Shown here: piece after piece, positions 33,132 to 44,700 of the stretch | Layout: every line of letters begins with the position of its first letter | Numbering within the stretch: position 1 is the stretch's first letter | NCBI RefSeq assembly: GCF_013201725.1 | Contig: NZ_CP053835.1 | Coordinates: 248,001 to 312,000, forward strand | DNA length: 64,000 nucleotides | Direction: 5' to 3' | Source of the DNA: Arcobacter defluvii | Lineage (GTDB): Bacteria; Campylobacterota; Campylobacteria; Campylobacterales; Arcobacteraceae | Program-made: the position numbers and the translations under genes | Notes under the pieces: model-generated | Told to the model about the DNA's origin: nothing | Seen by the model: the letters and a program-made list of their open reading frames with translations, nothing else | Databases searched by the model: none

Positions 33132-34910
33132 ATGTTTAAAACAAAAATATTAAAATTTGCTTGTATTTCATTTTTTGCAAGTTCTTTTTTACACGCTGCA
33201 AGTTTAAAAGAGAGTGTAGAAAGAGTTCTTTCAACAAATCCTGAGGTAATAGCTGAAAGAAATAATCAAGAAGCTTTTAAAAAATATATTGATGAAAGAA
33301 AAGCTAATTATTTACCAAGAATCGATATAGATGGAAGATTAGAAAAAAGTAATTCTGACAAAAGATATGATCAACCAAATTCAAATAAGTATGTAAATGG
33401 TTCAGATCAAGAAGATGGATATAATGTTGGAATAGCATTAAATCAAATGCTTTATGATGGTGATTTAACTCCTAGCCAAGTAAGAGAAGCAAAACATAAT
33501 GATTTAGCAAATAAATACAGAAGTGATAATAATATAGAAAATGTTGTTTATGAAACAATTACAGCTTATACAGGTTTAGTTCAATATGACGAAATGTTAG
33601 GATTAACTAAAGATATGATCACAACAAATGAAGAGAATCTTCAAATTGCAAAAGAAAAAGAAGCAATTAGTGGTGAAATTTTAGAAACATACGAAGTTGA
33701 TTCAAAACTAAGTTTTGTGAAAGAAAAATATTTAGAAGAAAATGATTTAAAAAGTTCAAGAATTAGTACATTTAAAAGATATGTAGGAATTGACCCAACA
33801 GGAAATGAATGTAGACCTAAAATGGATTTATCAAAGATTCCAAATAGTTTACAACAAATAGTTGAACTAGCTGTTTTAAGGAATAATGAAATTCTAGAAC
33901 AAATAGAAAGAGTAAAAGCTCAAAGAGAAAAAATTGCACAAGCAGATGCAAAATTTTTACCAAATTTTAGTTTAGAATTAAAAGCATTAACAGATAATGA
34001 TTTATCATTAAATGAAGAAGGAATTGAAAACCAAGTATATGGTCGAATAAATTTGGCTTGGAATTTATACAATGGTGGTGGAGATCATGCCGTATCTAAA
34101 CAAGAAGAACTATTTTTAGCGGAACAGAAAGAGAGACTTGATGCAGTTACAAATAAAGTAGTTGAATCGTTAAAAGTTAATTATCAAAGATTTTTAAAAA
34201 ATAAAGATAGAATATCTGTGCTAAAAGATTATGTTGTTGCAAATGAAAATATAGTTGAAGTATATAAAAGTGAATTTGAATCAGGAACTAGAACATTTGT
34301 TGATATTTTAGATGCTCAAACAGTTCTTTATGAAGCTAAAAAAAGTTTAGTAAATAGAGAATATGAATTATACAAAAATTATTATGATATTTTGTTCTCT
34401 TTATCTATGGTAACTGATACTGTTCTAGATCCAAAAAATGATGTTTGTTCTGATGAAAAAGCTTTAAATAATATCGTTTCAGAACAAAAGCTAGCTGCAC
34501 AAAATAATAATGAATCAAGTGATTTAAAAGCACTATTAGGTGATGAACCTACAGAAATAAAAAAAGCTGAACCATTAGTTGCTCCTACAAAAATGCCAAT
34601 TGAAAATAAATCTGAATATGCAACTTTTTTAGAAGCTCCAGCAGAGTACTATACGATAAATATTACAACGACTGAAGGATTAGAAAATGCAAAAGAGTAT
34701 GTTAGTGCAAATGGCTTAGATAAAAATAGTTCGTATACTTATCCTTTTGGTCCAGAAATGAAGAGTGCTAAGGTTATTTATGGTATATTTAAATCAGTAA
34801 AAGATGCTAATATTGCAATGGAAAATTTACCTACTTCTATAAGAGTAAATAAACCATATATTGATAATATCTCAAAACATCAAAAATTATATTCAAAATA
34901 TAATAATTAG
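33132..34910 (+). CDS. TolC-family outer membrane channel with C-terminal SPOR-like domain
   Basis: A 592-residue type I secretion outer membrane protein. The signal peptide (about 1-22, ending SFLHA) is followed by the TolC/OEP fold (about 25-435) with SLKESVERVLSTNPEV, INLAWNLYNGGGD and FESGTRTFVDILDAQTVLYEAKKSLV. After an acidic linker the last 90 residues (about 505-592) read YYTINITTTEGLENAKEYV ... AKVIYGIFKSVKDANIAMENL, the pattern of a SPOR-like peptidoglycan-binding domain. That extension is found on LapE/AggA-type partners of adhesin systems. First gene of the secretion operon. AATTGGAG precedes the ATG. Confidence 0.88.
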   Translation: MFKTKILKFACISFFASSFLHAASLKESVERVLSTNPEVIAERNNQEAFKKYIDERKANYLPRIDIDGRLEKSNSDKRYDQPNSNKYVNGSDQEDGYNVGIALNQMLYDGDLTPSQVREAKHNDLANKYRSDNNIENVVYETITAYTGLVQYDEMLGLTKDMITTNEENLQIAKEKEAISGEILETYEVDSKLSFVKEKYLEENDLKSSRISTFKRYVGIDPTGNECRPKMDLSKIPNSLQQIVELAVLRNNEILEQIERVKAQREKIAQADAKFLPNFSLELKALTDNDLSLNEEGIENQVYGRINLAWNLYNGGGDHAVSKQEELFLAEQKERLDAVTNKVVESLKVNYQRFLKNKDRISVLKDYVVANENIVEVYKSEFESGTRTFVDILDAQTVLYEAKKSLVNREYELYKNYYDILFSLSMVTDTVLDPKNDVCSDEKALNNIVSEQKLAAQNNNESSDLKALLGDEPTEIKKAEPLVAPTKMPIENKSEYATFLEAPAEYYTINITTTEGLENAKEYVSANGLDKNSSYTYPFGPEMKSAKVIYGIFKSVKDANIAMENLPTSIRVNKPYIDNISKHQKLYSKYNN

Positions 34911-34933
34911 GATTTCTAATAAAAAGGTAAATA

Positions 34934-37093
34934 TTGGAAAATAATGACTCTAATTTAATAGAAAATGAAACATTAGGAAATTTAAAAGATAGAAGAAAAG
35001 TAGATGACTTGTTAGGTTGTCTACTTTTTTTATCTAAATATCACAACAGAGAAACATCTGCTGAATCTCTAACTTTCGGTTTACCAATACATAAAAAATC
35101 AATGAACATTTCTATGTTCCATCAAGCAGCTTCTCGAATAGGCTTAGTTACTAAAACAGTAAAAAGAGAAAAAGTAAAAGATATTACTAAACTTGCATTG
35201 CCTTCTGTTTTAATCTTAGATAAAAATAGAGCTTGTGTTTTAGTTGATTATAATTTGAAAGAAGGTGTAGCTCAAGTTATTTTACCTGGATTAATCGCAG
35301 GTGAAACTCAAATGACTATTCAAAAAATTGAAAGTGAATATACTGGTGAAGTAATAATTATTAAACCTGAATATAATTTTAATAATAGAATTGAAAAAGA
35401 AGTTGTTGTAGATAATCCTAAAAATTGGTTTTGGGGTACTTTAAAGAGAAATAAAGGAATATATCAACAAGTAGTTGCTGTATCATTATTTATTAATATT
35501 TTTATATTAGCAACTCCTTTATTTACGATGAATGTATATGATAGAGTTCTTCCAAATAATGCAATAGAAACATTGTGGGCTTTATTTATAGGAATTTCTC
35601 TTGTTATGATTTTTGATTTATTATTAAAGGTATTACGTTCTTATTTTTTAGGACTTGCAAGTAAGCGAGCAGATACAATTATGGCAAATAAAATATTTAA
35701 TCATTTATTAAATATTAAACTTGAGTCAAAACCTGCATCAACAGGTCAATTTGTGAGTAGGTTACAATCTTTTGAAAGTGTAAGAGAATTTTTTACAAGT
35801 GCAACAATTGCAGCAATTGTTGATTTACCTTTTGTTTTAATTTTTATTTTAGTTATATTTTTTATTGCGGGACCCTTAGCATATATTACAATTACGACTG
35901 TTATTATATCTTTATTGTTATCTTGGTATTTACAAAGACCATTAAAAACAATAATTGAAAAATCTGTAAAAGAAGAACAAATAAAACAAACTACACTTAT
36001 TGAAACTGTTTCTGGATTAGAAATTATAAAAAGTGTAAAAGCTCAAAATAGAATGAAAACACATTGGGATAACTCAATAAATAAAACAGTATATTTTGCT
36101 GATAAAGGTCACTTTTTATCTCAAACAATTAGTTATTTTACAGCCTTTATTTCACAATTTTCAAATATTGCAATAGTAGCTGCAGGAGTTTATTTAGCGC
36201 AAGATGGTGAAATCACGATGGGAGCAATAATTGCTGCAATGATATTAAATGGTAGAGTAATTGCACCAATTTCCCAACTTGTTGGTATGATTATAAAATT
36301 TGATAGAACAATGCTTTCTTTAAATAATCTTGATGAAGTAATGAGAATGCCTGTTGAGAAAGAGAATAAGTCATATATAAGTCGTCCTAATTTAAGAGGA
36401 GATATTGAGTTAAAAGATGTTCAATTTTCATATAAAGATCAAAATCACCAAACATTAAAAGATATTAATTTAAAAATAAAACAAGGTGAAAAAGTTGCAA
36501 TTCTTGGAAAAATTGGTTCAGGTAAATCAACATTATTAAAACTTATTATGAATTTGTATGAACCAACAAAAGGTTCAGTTTTAATTGATGGATTAGACAC
36601 AAGACAAATAGATCCTACAGATTTAAGGCATTCTATTGGAAGTGTTCCTCAAGAGCCATTTTTATTTATGGGTACAATAAAAGACAATTTAACTATTGGT
36701 GAACAGTATGTTTCGGATGAAGAGTTATTAAGGGTTTCAAAAGTTGCAGGTTTAGATGAATTTTTAGGTAAACATGAAGCTGGATATGATTTATTAGTGG
36801 GAGAACGAGGCGATGGGCTTTCAGGAGGAGAACGACAATCTGTAACATTAGCTCGTGCTTTAATTTCTGACCCAAATATTATAATGTTAGATGAACCAAC
36901 AAACTCAATGGATAGACAATCTGAAAAATCTTTTATTAATAGATTACAAAATATTGTAAGTGAAAAAACTTTGATAGTTGTAACTCACAAAACATCTTTA
37001 CTTCAATTAGTTGATAGAATTATAATAGTTGAAAATGGTAAAATCATTGTTGATGGACCAAAAGATGAAGTATTTACTACAAAAGTAGGTTAA
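34934..37093 (+). CDS. Type I secretion ABC transporter, LapB-like
   Basis: A 719-residue permease/ATPase. The N-terminal 135 residues are a C39-like domain without protease motif (DDLLGCLLFLSKYHNRETS), as in adhesin transporters. Membrane helices span about 175-445. The NBD has GKIGSGKST (Walker A, near 525), SGGERQSVTLARAL (signature) and NIIMLDEPTNSMDRQ (Walker B). The TTG start at 34934 has AAAGGT upstream. It lies 23 bases after tolC and 3 bases before the adaptor gene; together they form the channel that exports the adhesin. Confidence 0.92.
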   Translation: MENNDSNLIENETLGNLKDRRKVDDLLGCLLFLSKYHNRETSAESLTFGLPIHKKSMNISMFHQAASRIGLVTKTVKREKVKDITKLALPSVLILDKNRACVLVDYNLKEGVAQVILPGLIAGETQMTIQKIESEYTGEVIIIKPEYNFNNRIEKEVVVDNPKNWFWGTLKRNKGIYQQVVAVSLFINIFILATPLFTMNVYDRVLPNNAIETLWALFIGISLVMIFDLLLKVLRSYFLGLASKRADTIMANKIFNHLLNIKLESKPASTGQFVSRLQSFESVREFFTSATIAAIVDLPFVLIFILVIFFIAGPLAYITITTVIISLLLSWYLQRPLKTIIEKSVKEEQIKQTTLIETVSGLEIIKSVKAQNRMKTHWDNSINKTVYFADKGHFLSQTISYFTAFISQFSNIAIVAAGVYLAQDGEITMGAIIAAMILNGRVIAPISQLVGMIIKFDRTMLSLNNLDEVMRMPVEKENKSYISRPNLRGDIELKDVQFSYKDQNHQTLKDINLKIKQGEKVAILGKIGSGKSTLLKLIMNLYEPTKGSVLIDGLDTRQIDPTDLRHSIGSVPQEPFLFMGTIKDNLTIGEQYVSDEELLRVSKVAGLDEFLGKHEAGYDLLVGERGDGLSGGERQSVTLARALISDPNIIMLDEPTNSMDRQSEKSFINRLQNIVSEKTLIVVTHKTSLLQLVDRIIIVENGKIIVDGPKDEVFTTKVG

Positions 37094-37096
37094 ATT

Positions 37097-38614
37097 ATGA
37101 ATACTATTGACAAAAAAGATATTCCAATGAAAAATGCTGAACATTTACAGATGTCAGGAGAAACGTTAAAAGTTAATGAAGATAATAAAAAAGTAGAAAG
37201 AAAGATCAAAAAACAAAAAGGTTTTTTTTCAAAAATATTAAATGATTTTAAAAATTTATATGGTTTAGGAGACAAAAAAGAAGAAGATTTAGAGTTTATT
37301 TATACTTCTTATTCAAACTCAAATGAAAAACCAAGCTCAGTAAGTAGAGTAATTTTTATGCTTATTACTGGAATATTTTTGATTTTCTTACTTTGGGCAA
37401 GTTTAGCTGAAATAGATGAATTAGCAAGAGGAAATGGTAAAGTAATTCCAACAGATAAAATTCAGACTGTACAATCTTTAGATGGTGGAATTATTTCTGA
37501 AATTTTTGTTAAAGAAGGGGATATTGTAAAGTTTGATGATCCTTTGATGAAAATAGATACAACAAGATTTCAAGCAACTTTAGAAGAAAGTAGACAAGAA
37601 TATTTATCTTTATTAGCTCTAAAAGCAAGATTAGAAATAGAATCAACAATAAATATAGAAAAGGATTTACCAGAATTAAAATTTGATGAAAAAGTTTTAG
37701 GTGATTCCTCTCGATATGATATTAATGAAAAATTGTTATTAGAAAATAGATTTAGAGAATTAAAATCTTCTATAAATGTACTTCAAAATCAAGAAAGTCA
37801 AAAAATACAAGAGTTAAAAGAAATAGAAAGTACAATAAAAAAATTAACGGATAGTTTAGGTTTTATAGAACAGCAAAGAAAAACTATTAGAAAATTGGTT
37901 GAAAGAGGAATTAAATCTAATTATGATTTACTTGATATAGAAAAAGAGTACAATCAGACAAAGGGTGATCTACAAACTGCTAAGCTTTCAATTTCTAGAT
38001 CAAATTATGCAATTTCAGAGGCACAAAATAGAATACAAGAAAAAATAAATACTTTTAAATCTGAAGCTTCAACTGAGTTACAAAAAACGGTAAGTCAAAT
38101 AAATAGATTTGAAGCAAAATTGATAGGTGATAGGGATAAAGTAGCTAAAACTACAATTACATCTCCAGTTGATGGAATTATAAAACAATTGAATTTCAAT
38201 ACAATAGGTGGAGTTGTTCAATCAGGAATGGATTTAATAGAAATAGTTCCTTTGAGTGATGCTTTAGTTGTTGAAGCAAAAATTGATCCTAAAGATATAG
38301 CTTTTATTAATCCAAGTCAAAAAGCAATTATTAAAATTACAGCATACGATTTTTCAATTTATGGTGGATTAGAAGGGAAAATTGTAGAAATTTCAGCTGA
38401 TACAATTGTTGATAAAGATTCAAAAGAAGGAAAAAGTTATTATCGTGTATTAGTAAAAACTGATAAAAATTATTTAGAAAGAAAAGGTAAAAAACTACCA
38501 ATTATTCCAGGAATGATAGCTACAGTAGATATTGTTACAGGGAAAAAGACAATTTTAGATTTTATTTTGAAACCTATACTTAAAGTTAAACAAGAATCCT
38601 TACATGAAAGATAA
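37097..38614 (+). CDS. HlyD-family membrane fusion protein, LapC-like
   Basis: A 505-residue periplasmic adaptor. The cytosolic N-terminus (about 1-85) is Lys-rich and followed by one membrane helix (about 87-107, VIFMLITGIFLIFLLWASLA). The lipoyl half-motif (GNGKVIPTDKIQTVQSLDGGIISEI) leads to a long coiled coil (about 155-345), then the second half-motif (ITSPVDGIIKQLNF) and a beta-barrel ending at VDIVTGKKTILDFILKPI. This is the full HlyD/LapC plan. Last gene of the tolC-lapB-lapC-like operon; its stop lies inside a terminator hairpin. Confidence 0.92.
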   Translation: MNTIDKKDIPMKNAEHLQMSGETLKVNEDNKKVERKIKKQKGFFSKILNDFKNLYGLGDKKEEDLEFIYTSYSNSNEKPSSVSRVIFMLITGIFLIFLLWASLAEIDELARGNGKVIPTDKIQTVQSLDGGIISEIFVKEGDIVKFDDPLMKIDTTRFQATLEESRQEYLSLLALKARLEIESTINIEKDLPELKFDEKVLGDSSRYDINEKLLLENRFRELKSSINVLQNQESQKIQELKEIESTIKKLTDSLGFIEQQRKTIRKLVERGIKSNYDLLDIEKEYNQTKGDLQTAKLSISRSNYAISEAQNRIQEKINTFKSEASTELQKTVSQINRFEAKLIGDRDKVAKTTITSPVDGIIKQLNFNTIGGVVQSGMDLIEIVPLSDALVVEAKIDPKDIAFINPSQKAIIKITAYDFSIYGGLEGKIVEISADTIVDKDSKEGKSYYRVLVKTDKNYLERKGKKLPIIPGMIATVDIVTGKKTILDFILKPILKVKQESLHER

Positions 38615-38632
38615 TTGAGTACAATTATCTTT
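38607..38632 (+). terminator. Terminator between the secretion operon and the adhesin
   Basis: AAAGATAATTG (38607-38617) pairs with CAATTATCTTT (38622-38632) around AGTA and is followed by TTCTTC. The hlyD stop codon lies within the stem. It implies the adhesin has its own promoter. Confidence 0.75.
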
Positions 38633-38704
38633 TTCTTCATTAAATAATAAATTAAAAAACTTTTTAGAGACTTTATTTTTGTAAGATTATTCAATAGAGT
38701 AGTG

Positions 38705-38721
38705 CATAAAAAATTATTTAA
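38705..38721 (+). promoter_or_regulatory. 17-bp element upstream of the adhesin, shared with the tolC leader
   Basis: CATAAAAAATTATTTAA is an exact copy of 33082-33098. It ends 20 bases before the adhesin ATG at 38742. A common binding site or mRNA leader element of the two transcription units is likely. Confidence 0.55.
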
Positions 38722-38741
38722 AATATAAATGGAGTAATCAA

Positions 38742-41700
38742 ATGAAGTTAACTATAAAGTCTGAAGGTCAAGATAAAGTTGTAGATTTAAATAAAGATTT
38801 ACAGTTTAATGTTAATAAAGGTGAACAATATATATTTTCTAATGGTTTTAGTAGTTATGTTTTAAATTTTAAAGATAATCAGCAATCAGTAGAATTAACG
38901 TTTAAAATTGATGGTAAAACTATTAAAGTTGACTTAAAAGGAATAGTTCCTCTTCTTCAAGAAAATGTTGAAGGTATGGAAAATCCTACTTTAGTAATAA
39001 TTAATAAAACAGTTAATGAGAAAGATGTTGATAATATAGTTGATAATGATGCATTTAATGGCAGTGAAATAATAGATAGATTAGAAGCTTTATTATCTAA
39101 ACCAGTTGAATTAGGATCAGGAAATGGGAATGATAAATTAGCAATAATTTCTGATTTTCAATCATTAGTTGAAACACTTGATGCCGCTGCAGCTGGTGGA
39201 GAACAAGGAGGAGCAACATCTAATGGTTCTACATTCAATTCAATATTTGGTTCTATTTCAGATTCTTTAAATGGAATTGCAGATAGTGCAATATGGGAAA
39301 ATTTGAGTGAATCTATTTCAACTATTCCTGTTGAAACAGGAAATACAGCGGCTATAGCTGCTAATCAAGCAGACCAAATTGTGAATATCTTAGTAAGTGA
39401 TGCAGGAAGTGTAAAAGAAGCAGATGGAGCAACTTTAACATATGAAGTAAAACTATCAAACGCAGTTGGATCAGATGTAGAAGTAGATTTAACAACAGGT
39501 GGAACAGCAACAAGAGGTAGTGATTATGAAAATACATTACAATACTCAACAGATGGTGGAACAACTTGGTTAGATGTACCAGCTACAGGAAAAGTAACTC
39601 TTCCAGCAGATGGATCTTCAATTCTTGTAAAAGTAACAGTAATAGATGATGCAATAACAGAGCCTGATGAAACAGTACTGTTAACAGCAACAACAATAAA
39701 TACACAAATTACAACAAAAACAGCAACAGGAACAGGAACAATCCTTGATGATAGAGGAAGTGATAATCCAGATGTAGATGAAGATATAAAAGCAAATATC
39801 TTAGTAAGTGATGCAGGAAGTGTAAAAGAAGCAGATGGAGCAACTTTAACATATGAAGTAAAACTATCAAACGCAGTTGGATCAGATGTAGAAGTAGATT
39901 TAACAACAGGTGGAACAGCAACAAGAGGTAGTGATTATGAAAATACATTACAATACTCAACAGATGGTGGAACAACTTGGTTAGATGTACCAGCTACAGG
40001 AAAAGTAACTCTTCCAGCAGATGGATCTTCAATTCTTGTAAAAGTAACAGTAATAGATGATGCAATAACAGAGCCTGATGAAACAGTACTGTTAACAGCA
40101 ACAACAATAAATACACAAATTACAACAAAAACAGCAACAGGAACAGGAACAATCCTTGATGATAGAGGAAGTGATAATCCAGATGTAGATGAAGATATAA
40201 AAGCAAATATCTTAGTAAGTGATGCAGGAAGTGTAAAAGAAGCAGATGGAGCAACTTTAACATATGAAGTAAAACTATCAAACGCAGTTGGATCAGATGT
40301 AGAAGTAGATTTAACAACAGGTGGAACAGCAACAAGAGGTAGTGATTATGAAAATACATTACAATACTCAACAGATGGTGGAACAACTTGGTTAGATGTA
40401 CCAGCTACAGGAAAAGTAACTCTTCCAGCAGATGGATCTTCAATTCTTGTAAAAGTAACAGTAATAGATGATGCAATAACAGAGCCTGATGAAACAGTAC
40501 TGTTAACAGCAACAACAATAAATACACAAATTACAACAAAAACAGCAACAGGAACAGGAACAATCCTTGATGATAGAGGAAGTGATAATCCAGATGTAGA
40601 TGAAGATATAAAAGCAAATATCTTAGTAAGTGATGCAGGAAGTGTAAAAGAAGCAGATGGAGCAACTTTAACATATGAAGTAAAACTATCAAACGCAGTT
40701 GGATCAGATGTAGAAGTAGATTTAACAACAGGTGGAACAGCAACAAGAGGTAGTGATTATGAAAATACATTACAATACTCAACAGATGGTGGAACAACTT
40801 GGTTAGATGTACCAGCTACAGGAAAAGTAACTCTTCCAGCAGATGGATCTTCAATTCTTGTAAAAGTAACAGTAATAGATGATGCAATAACAGAGCCTGA
40901 TGAAACAGTACTGTTAACAGCAACAACAATAAATACACAAATTACAACAAAAACAGCAACAGGAACAGGAACAATCCTTGATGATAGAGGAAGTGATAAT
41001 CCAGATGTAGATGAAGATATAAAAGCAAATATCTTAGTAAGTGATGCAGGAAGTGTAAAAGAAGCAGATGGAGCAACTTTAACATATGAAGTAAAACTAT
41101 CAAACGCAGTTGGATCAGATGTAGAAGTAGATTTAACAACAGGTGGAACAGCAACAAGAGGTAGTGATTATGAAAATACATTACAATACTCAACAGATGG
41201 TGGAACAACTTGGTTAGATGTACCAGCTACAGGAAAAGTAACTCTTCCAGCAGATGGATCTTCAATTCTTGTAAAAGTAACAGTAATAGATGATGCAATA
41301 ACAGAGCCTGATGAAACAGTACTGTTAACAGCAACAACAATAAATACACAAATTACAACAAAAACAGCAACAGGAACAGGAACAATCCTTGATGATAGAG
41401 GAAGTGATAATCCAGATGTAGATGAAGATATAAAAGCAAATATCTTAGTAAGTGATGCAGGAAGTGTAAAAGAAGCAGATGGAGCAACTTTAACATATGA
41501 AGTAAAACTATCAAACGCAGTTGGATCAGATGTAGAAGTAGATTTAACAACAGGTGGAACAGCAACAAGAGGTAGTGATTATGAAAATACATTACAATAC
41601 TCAACAGATGGTGGAACAACTTGGTTAGATGTACCAGCTACAGGAAAAGTAACTCTTCCAGCAGATGGATCTTCAATTCTTGTAAAAGTAACAGTAATAG

Positions 41701-44700
41701 ATGATGCAATAACAGAGCCTGATGAAACAGTACTGTTAACAGCAACAACAATAAATACACAAATTACAACAAAAACAGCAACAGGAACAGGAACAATCCT
41801 TGATGATAGAGGAAGTGATAATCCAGATGTAGATGAAGATATAAAAGCAAATATCTTAGTAAGTGATGCAGGAAGTGTAAAAGAAGCAGATGGAGCAACT
41901 TTAACATATGAAGTAAAACTATCAAACGCAGTTGGATCAGATGTAGAAGTAGATTTAACAACAGGTGGAACAGCAACAAGAGGTAGTGATTATGAAAATA
42001 CATTACAATACTCAACAGATGGTGGAACAACTTGGTTAGATGTACCAGCTACAGGAAAAGTAACTCTTCCAGCAGATGGATCTTCAATTCTTGTAAAAGT
42101 AACAGTAATAGATGATGCAATAACAGAGCCTGATGAAACAGTACTGTTAACAGCAACAACAATAAATACACAAATTACAACAAAAACAGCAACAGGAACA
42201 GGAACAATCCTTGATGATAGAGGAAGTGATAATCCAGATGTAGATGAAGATATAAAAGCAAATATCTTAGTAAGTGATGCAGGAAGTGTAAAAGAAGCAG
42301 ATGGAGCAACTTTAACATATGAAGTAAAACTATCAAACGCAGTTGGATCAGATGTAGAAGTAGATTTAACAACAGGTGGAACAGCAACAAGAGGTAGTGA
42401 TTATGAAAATACATTACAATACTCAACAGATGGTGGAACAACTTGGTTAGATGTACCAGCTACAGGAAAAGTAACTCTTCCAGCAGATGGATCTTCAATT
42501 CTTGTAAAAGTAACAGTAATAGATGATGCAATAACAGAGCCTGATGAAACAGTACTGTTAACAGCAACAACAATAAATACACAAATTACAACAAAAACAG
42601 CAACAGGAACAGGAACAATCCTTGATGATAGAGGAAGTGATAATCCAGATGTAGATGAAGATATAAAAGCAAATATCTTAGTAAGTGATGCAGGAAGTGT
42701 AAAAGAAGCAGATGGAGCAACTTTAACATATGAAGTAAAACTATCAAACGCAGTTGGATCAGATGTAGAAGTAGATTTAACAACAGGTGGAACAGCAACA
42801 AGAGGTAGTGATTATGAAAATACATTACAATACTCAACAGATGGTGGAACAACTTGGTTAGATGTACCAGCTACAGGAAAAGTAACTCTTCCAGCAGATG
42901 GATCTTCAATTCTTGTAAAAGTAACAGTAATAGATGATGCAATAACAGAGCCTGATGAAACAGTACTGTTAACAGCAACAACAATAAATACACAAATTAC
43001 AACAAAAACAGCAACAGGAACAGGAACAATCCTTGATGATAGAGGAAGTGATAATCCAGATGTAGATGAAGATATAAAAGCAAATATCTTAGTAAGTGAT
43101 GCAGGAAGTGTAAAAGAAGCAGATGGAGCAACTTTAACATATGAAGTAAAACTATCAAACGCAGTTGGATCAGATGTAGAAGTAGATTTAACAACAGGTG
43201 GAACAGCAACAAGAGGTAGTGATTATGAAAATACATTACAATACTCAACAGATGGTGGAACAACTTGGTTAGATGTACCAGCTACAGGAAAAGTAACTCT
43301 TCCAGCAGATGGATCTTCAATTCTTGTAAAAGTAACAGTAATAGATGATGCAATAACAGAGCCTGATGAAACAGTACTGTTAACAGCAACAACAATAAAT
43401 ACACAAATTACAACAAAAACAGCAACAGGAACAGGAACAATCCTTGATGATAGAGGAAGTGATAATCCAGATGTAGATGAAGATATAAAAGCAAATATCT
43501 TAGTAAGTGATGCAGGAAGTGTAAAAGAAGCAGATGGAGCAACTTTAACATATGAAGTAAAACTATCAAACGCAGTTGGATCAGATGTAGAAGTAGATTT
43601 AACAACAGGTGGAACAGCAACAAGAGGTAGTGATTATGAAAATACATTACAATACTCAACAGATGGTGGAACAACTTGGTTAGATGTACCAGCTACAGGA
43701 AAAGTAACTCTTCCAGCAGATGGATCTTCAATTCTTGTAAAAGTAACAGTAATAGATGATGCAATAACAGAGCCTGATGAAACAGTACTGTTAACAGCAA
43801 CAACAATAAATACACAAATTACAACAAAAACAGCAACAGGAACAGGAACAATCCTTGATGATAGAGGAAGTGATAATCCAGATGTAGATGAAGATATAAA
43901 AGCAAATATCTTAGTAAGTGATGCAGGAAGTGTAAAAGAAGCAGATGGAGCAACTTTAACATATGAAGTAAAACTATCAAACGCAGTTGGATCAGATGTA
44001 GAAGTAGATTTAACAACAGGTGGAACAGCAACAAGAGGTAGTGATTATGAAAATACATTACAATACTCAACAGATGGTGGAACAACTTGGTTAGATGTAC
44101 CAGCTACAGGAAAAGTAACTCTTCCAGCAGATGGATCTTCAATTCTTGTAAAAGTAACAGTAATAGATGATGCAATAACAGAGCCTGATGAAACAGTACT
44201 GTTAACAGCAACAACAATAAATACACAAATTACAACAAAAACAGCAACAGGAACAGGAACAATCCTTGATGATAGAGGAAGTGATAATCCAGATGTAGAT
44301 GAAGATATAAAAGCAAATATCTTAGTAAGTGATGCAGGAAGTGTAAAAGAAGCAGATGGAGCAACTTTAACATATGAAGTAAAACTATCAAACGCAGTTG
44401 GATCAGATGTAGAAGTAGATTTAACAACAGGTGGAACAGCAACAAGAGGTAGTGATTATGAAAATACATTACAATACTCAACAGATGGTGGAACAACTTG
44501 GTTAGATGTACCAGCTACAGGAAAAGTAACTCTTCCAGCAGATGGATCTTCAATTCTTGTAAAAGTAACAGTAATAGATGATGCAATAACAGAGCCTGAT
44601 GAAACAGTACTGTTAACAGCAACAACAATAAATACACAAATTACAACAAAAACAGCAACAGGAACAGGAACAATCCTTGATGATAGAGGAAGTGATAATC

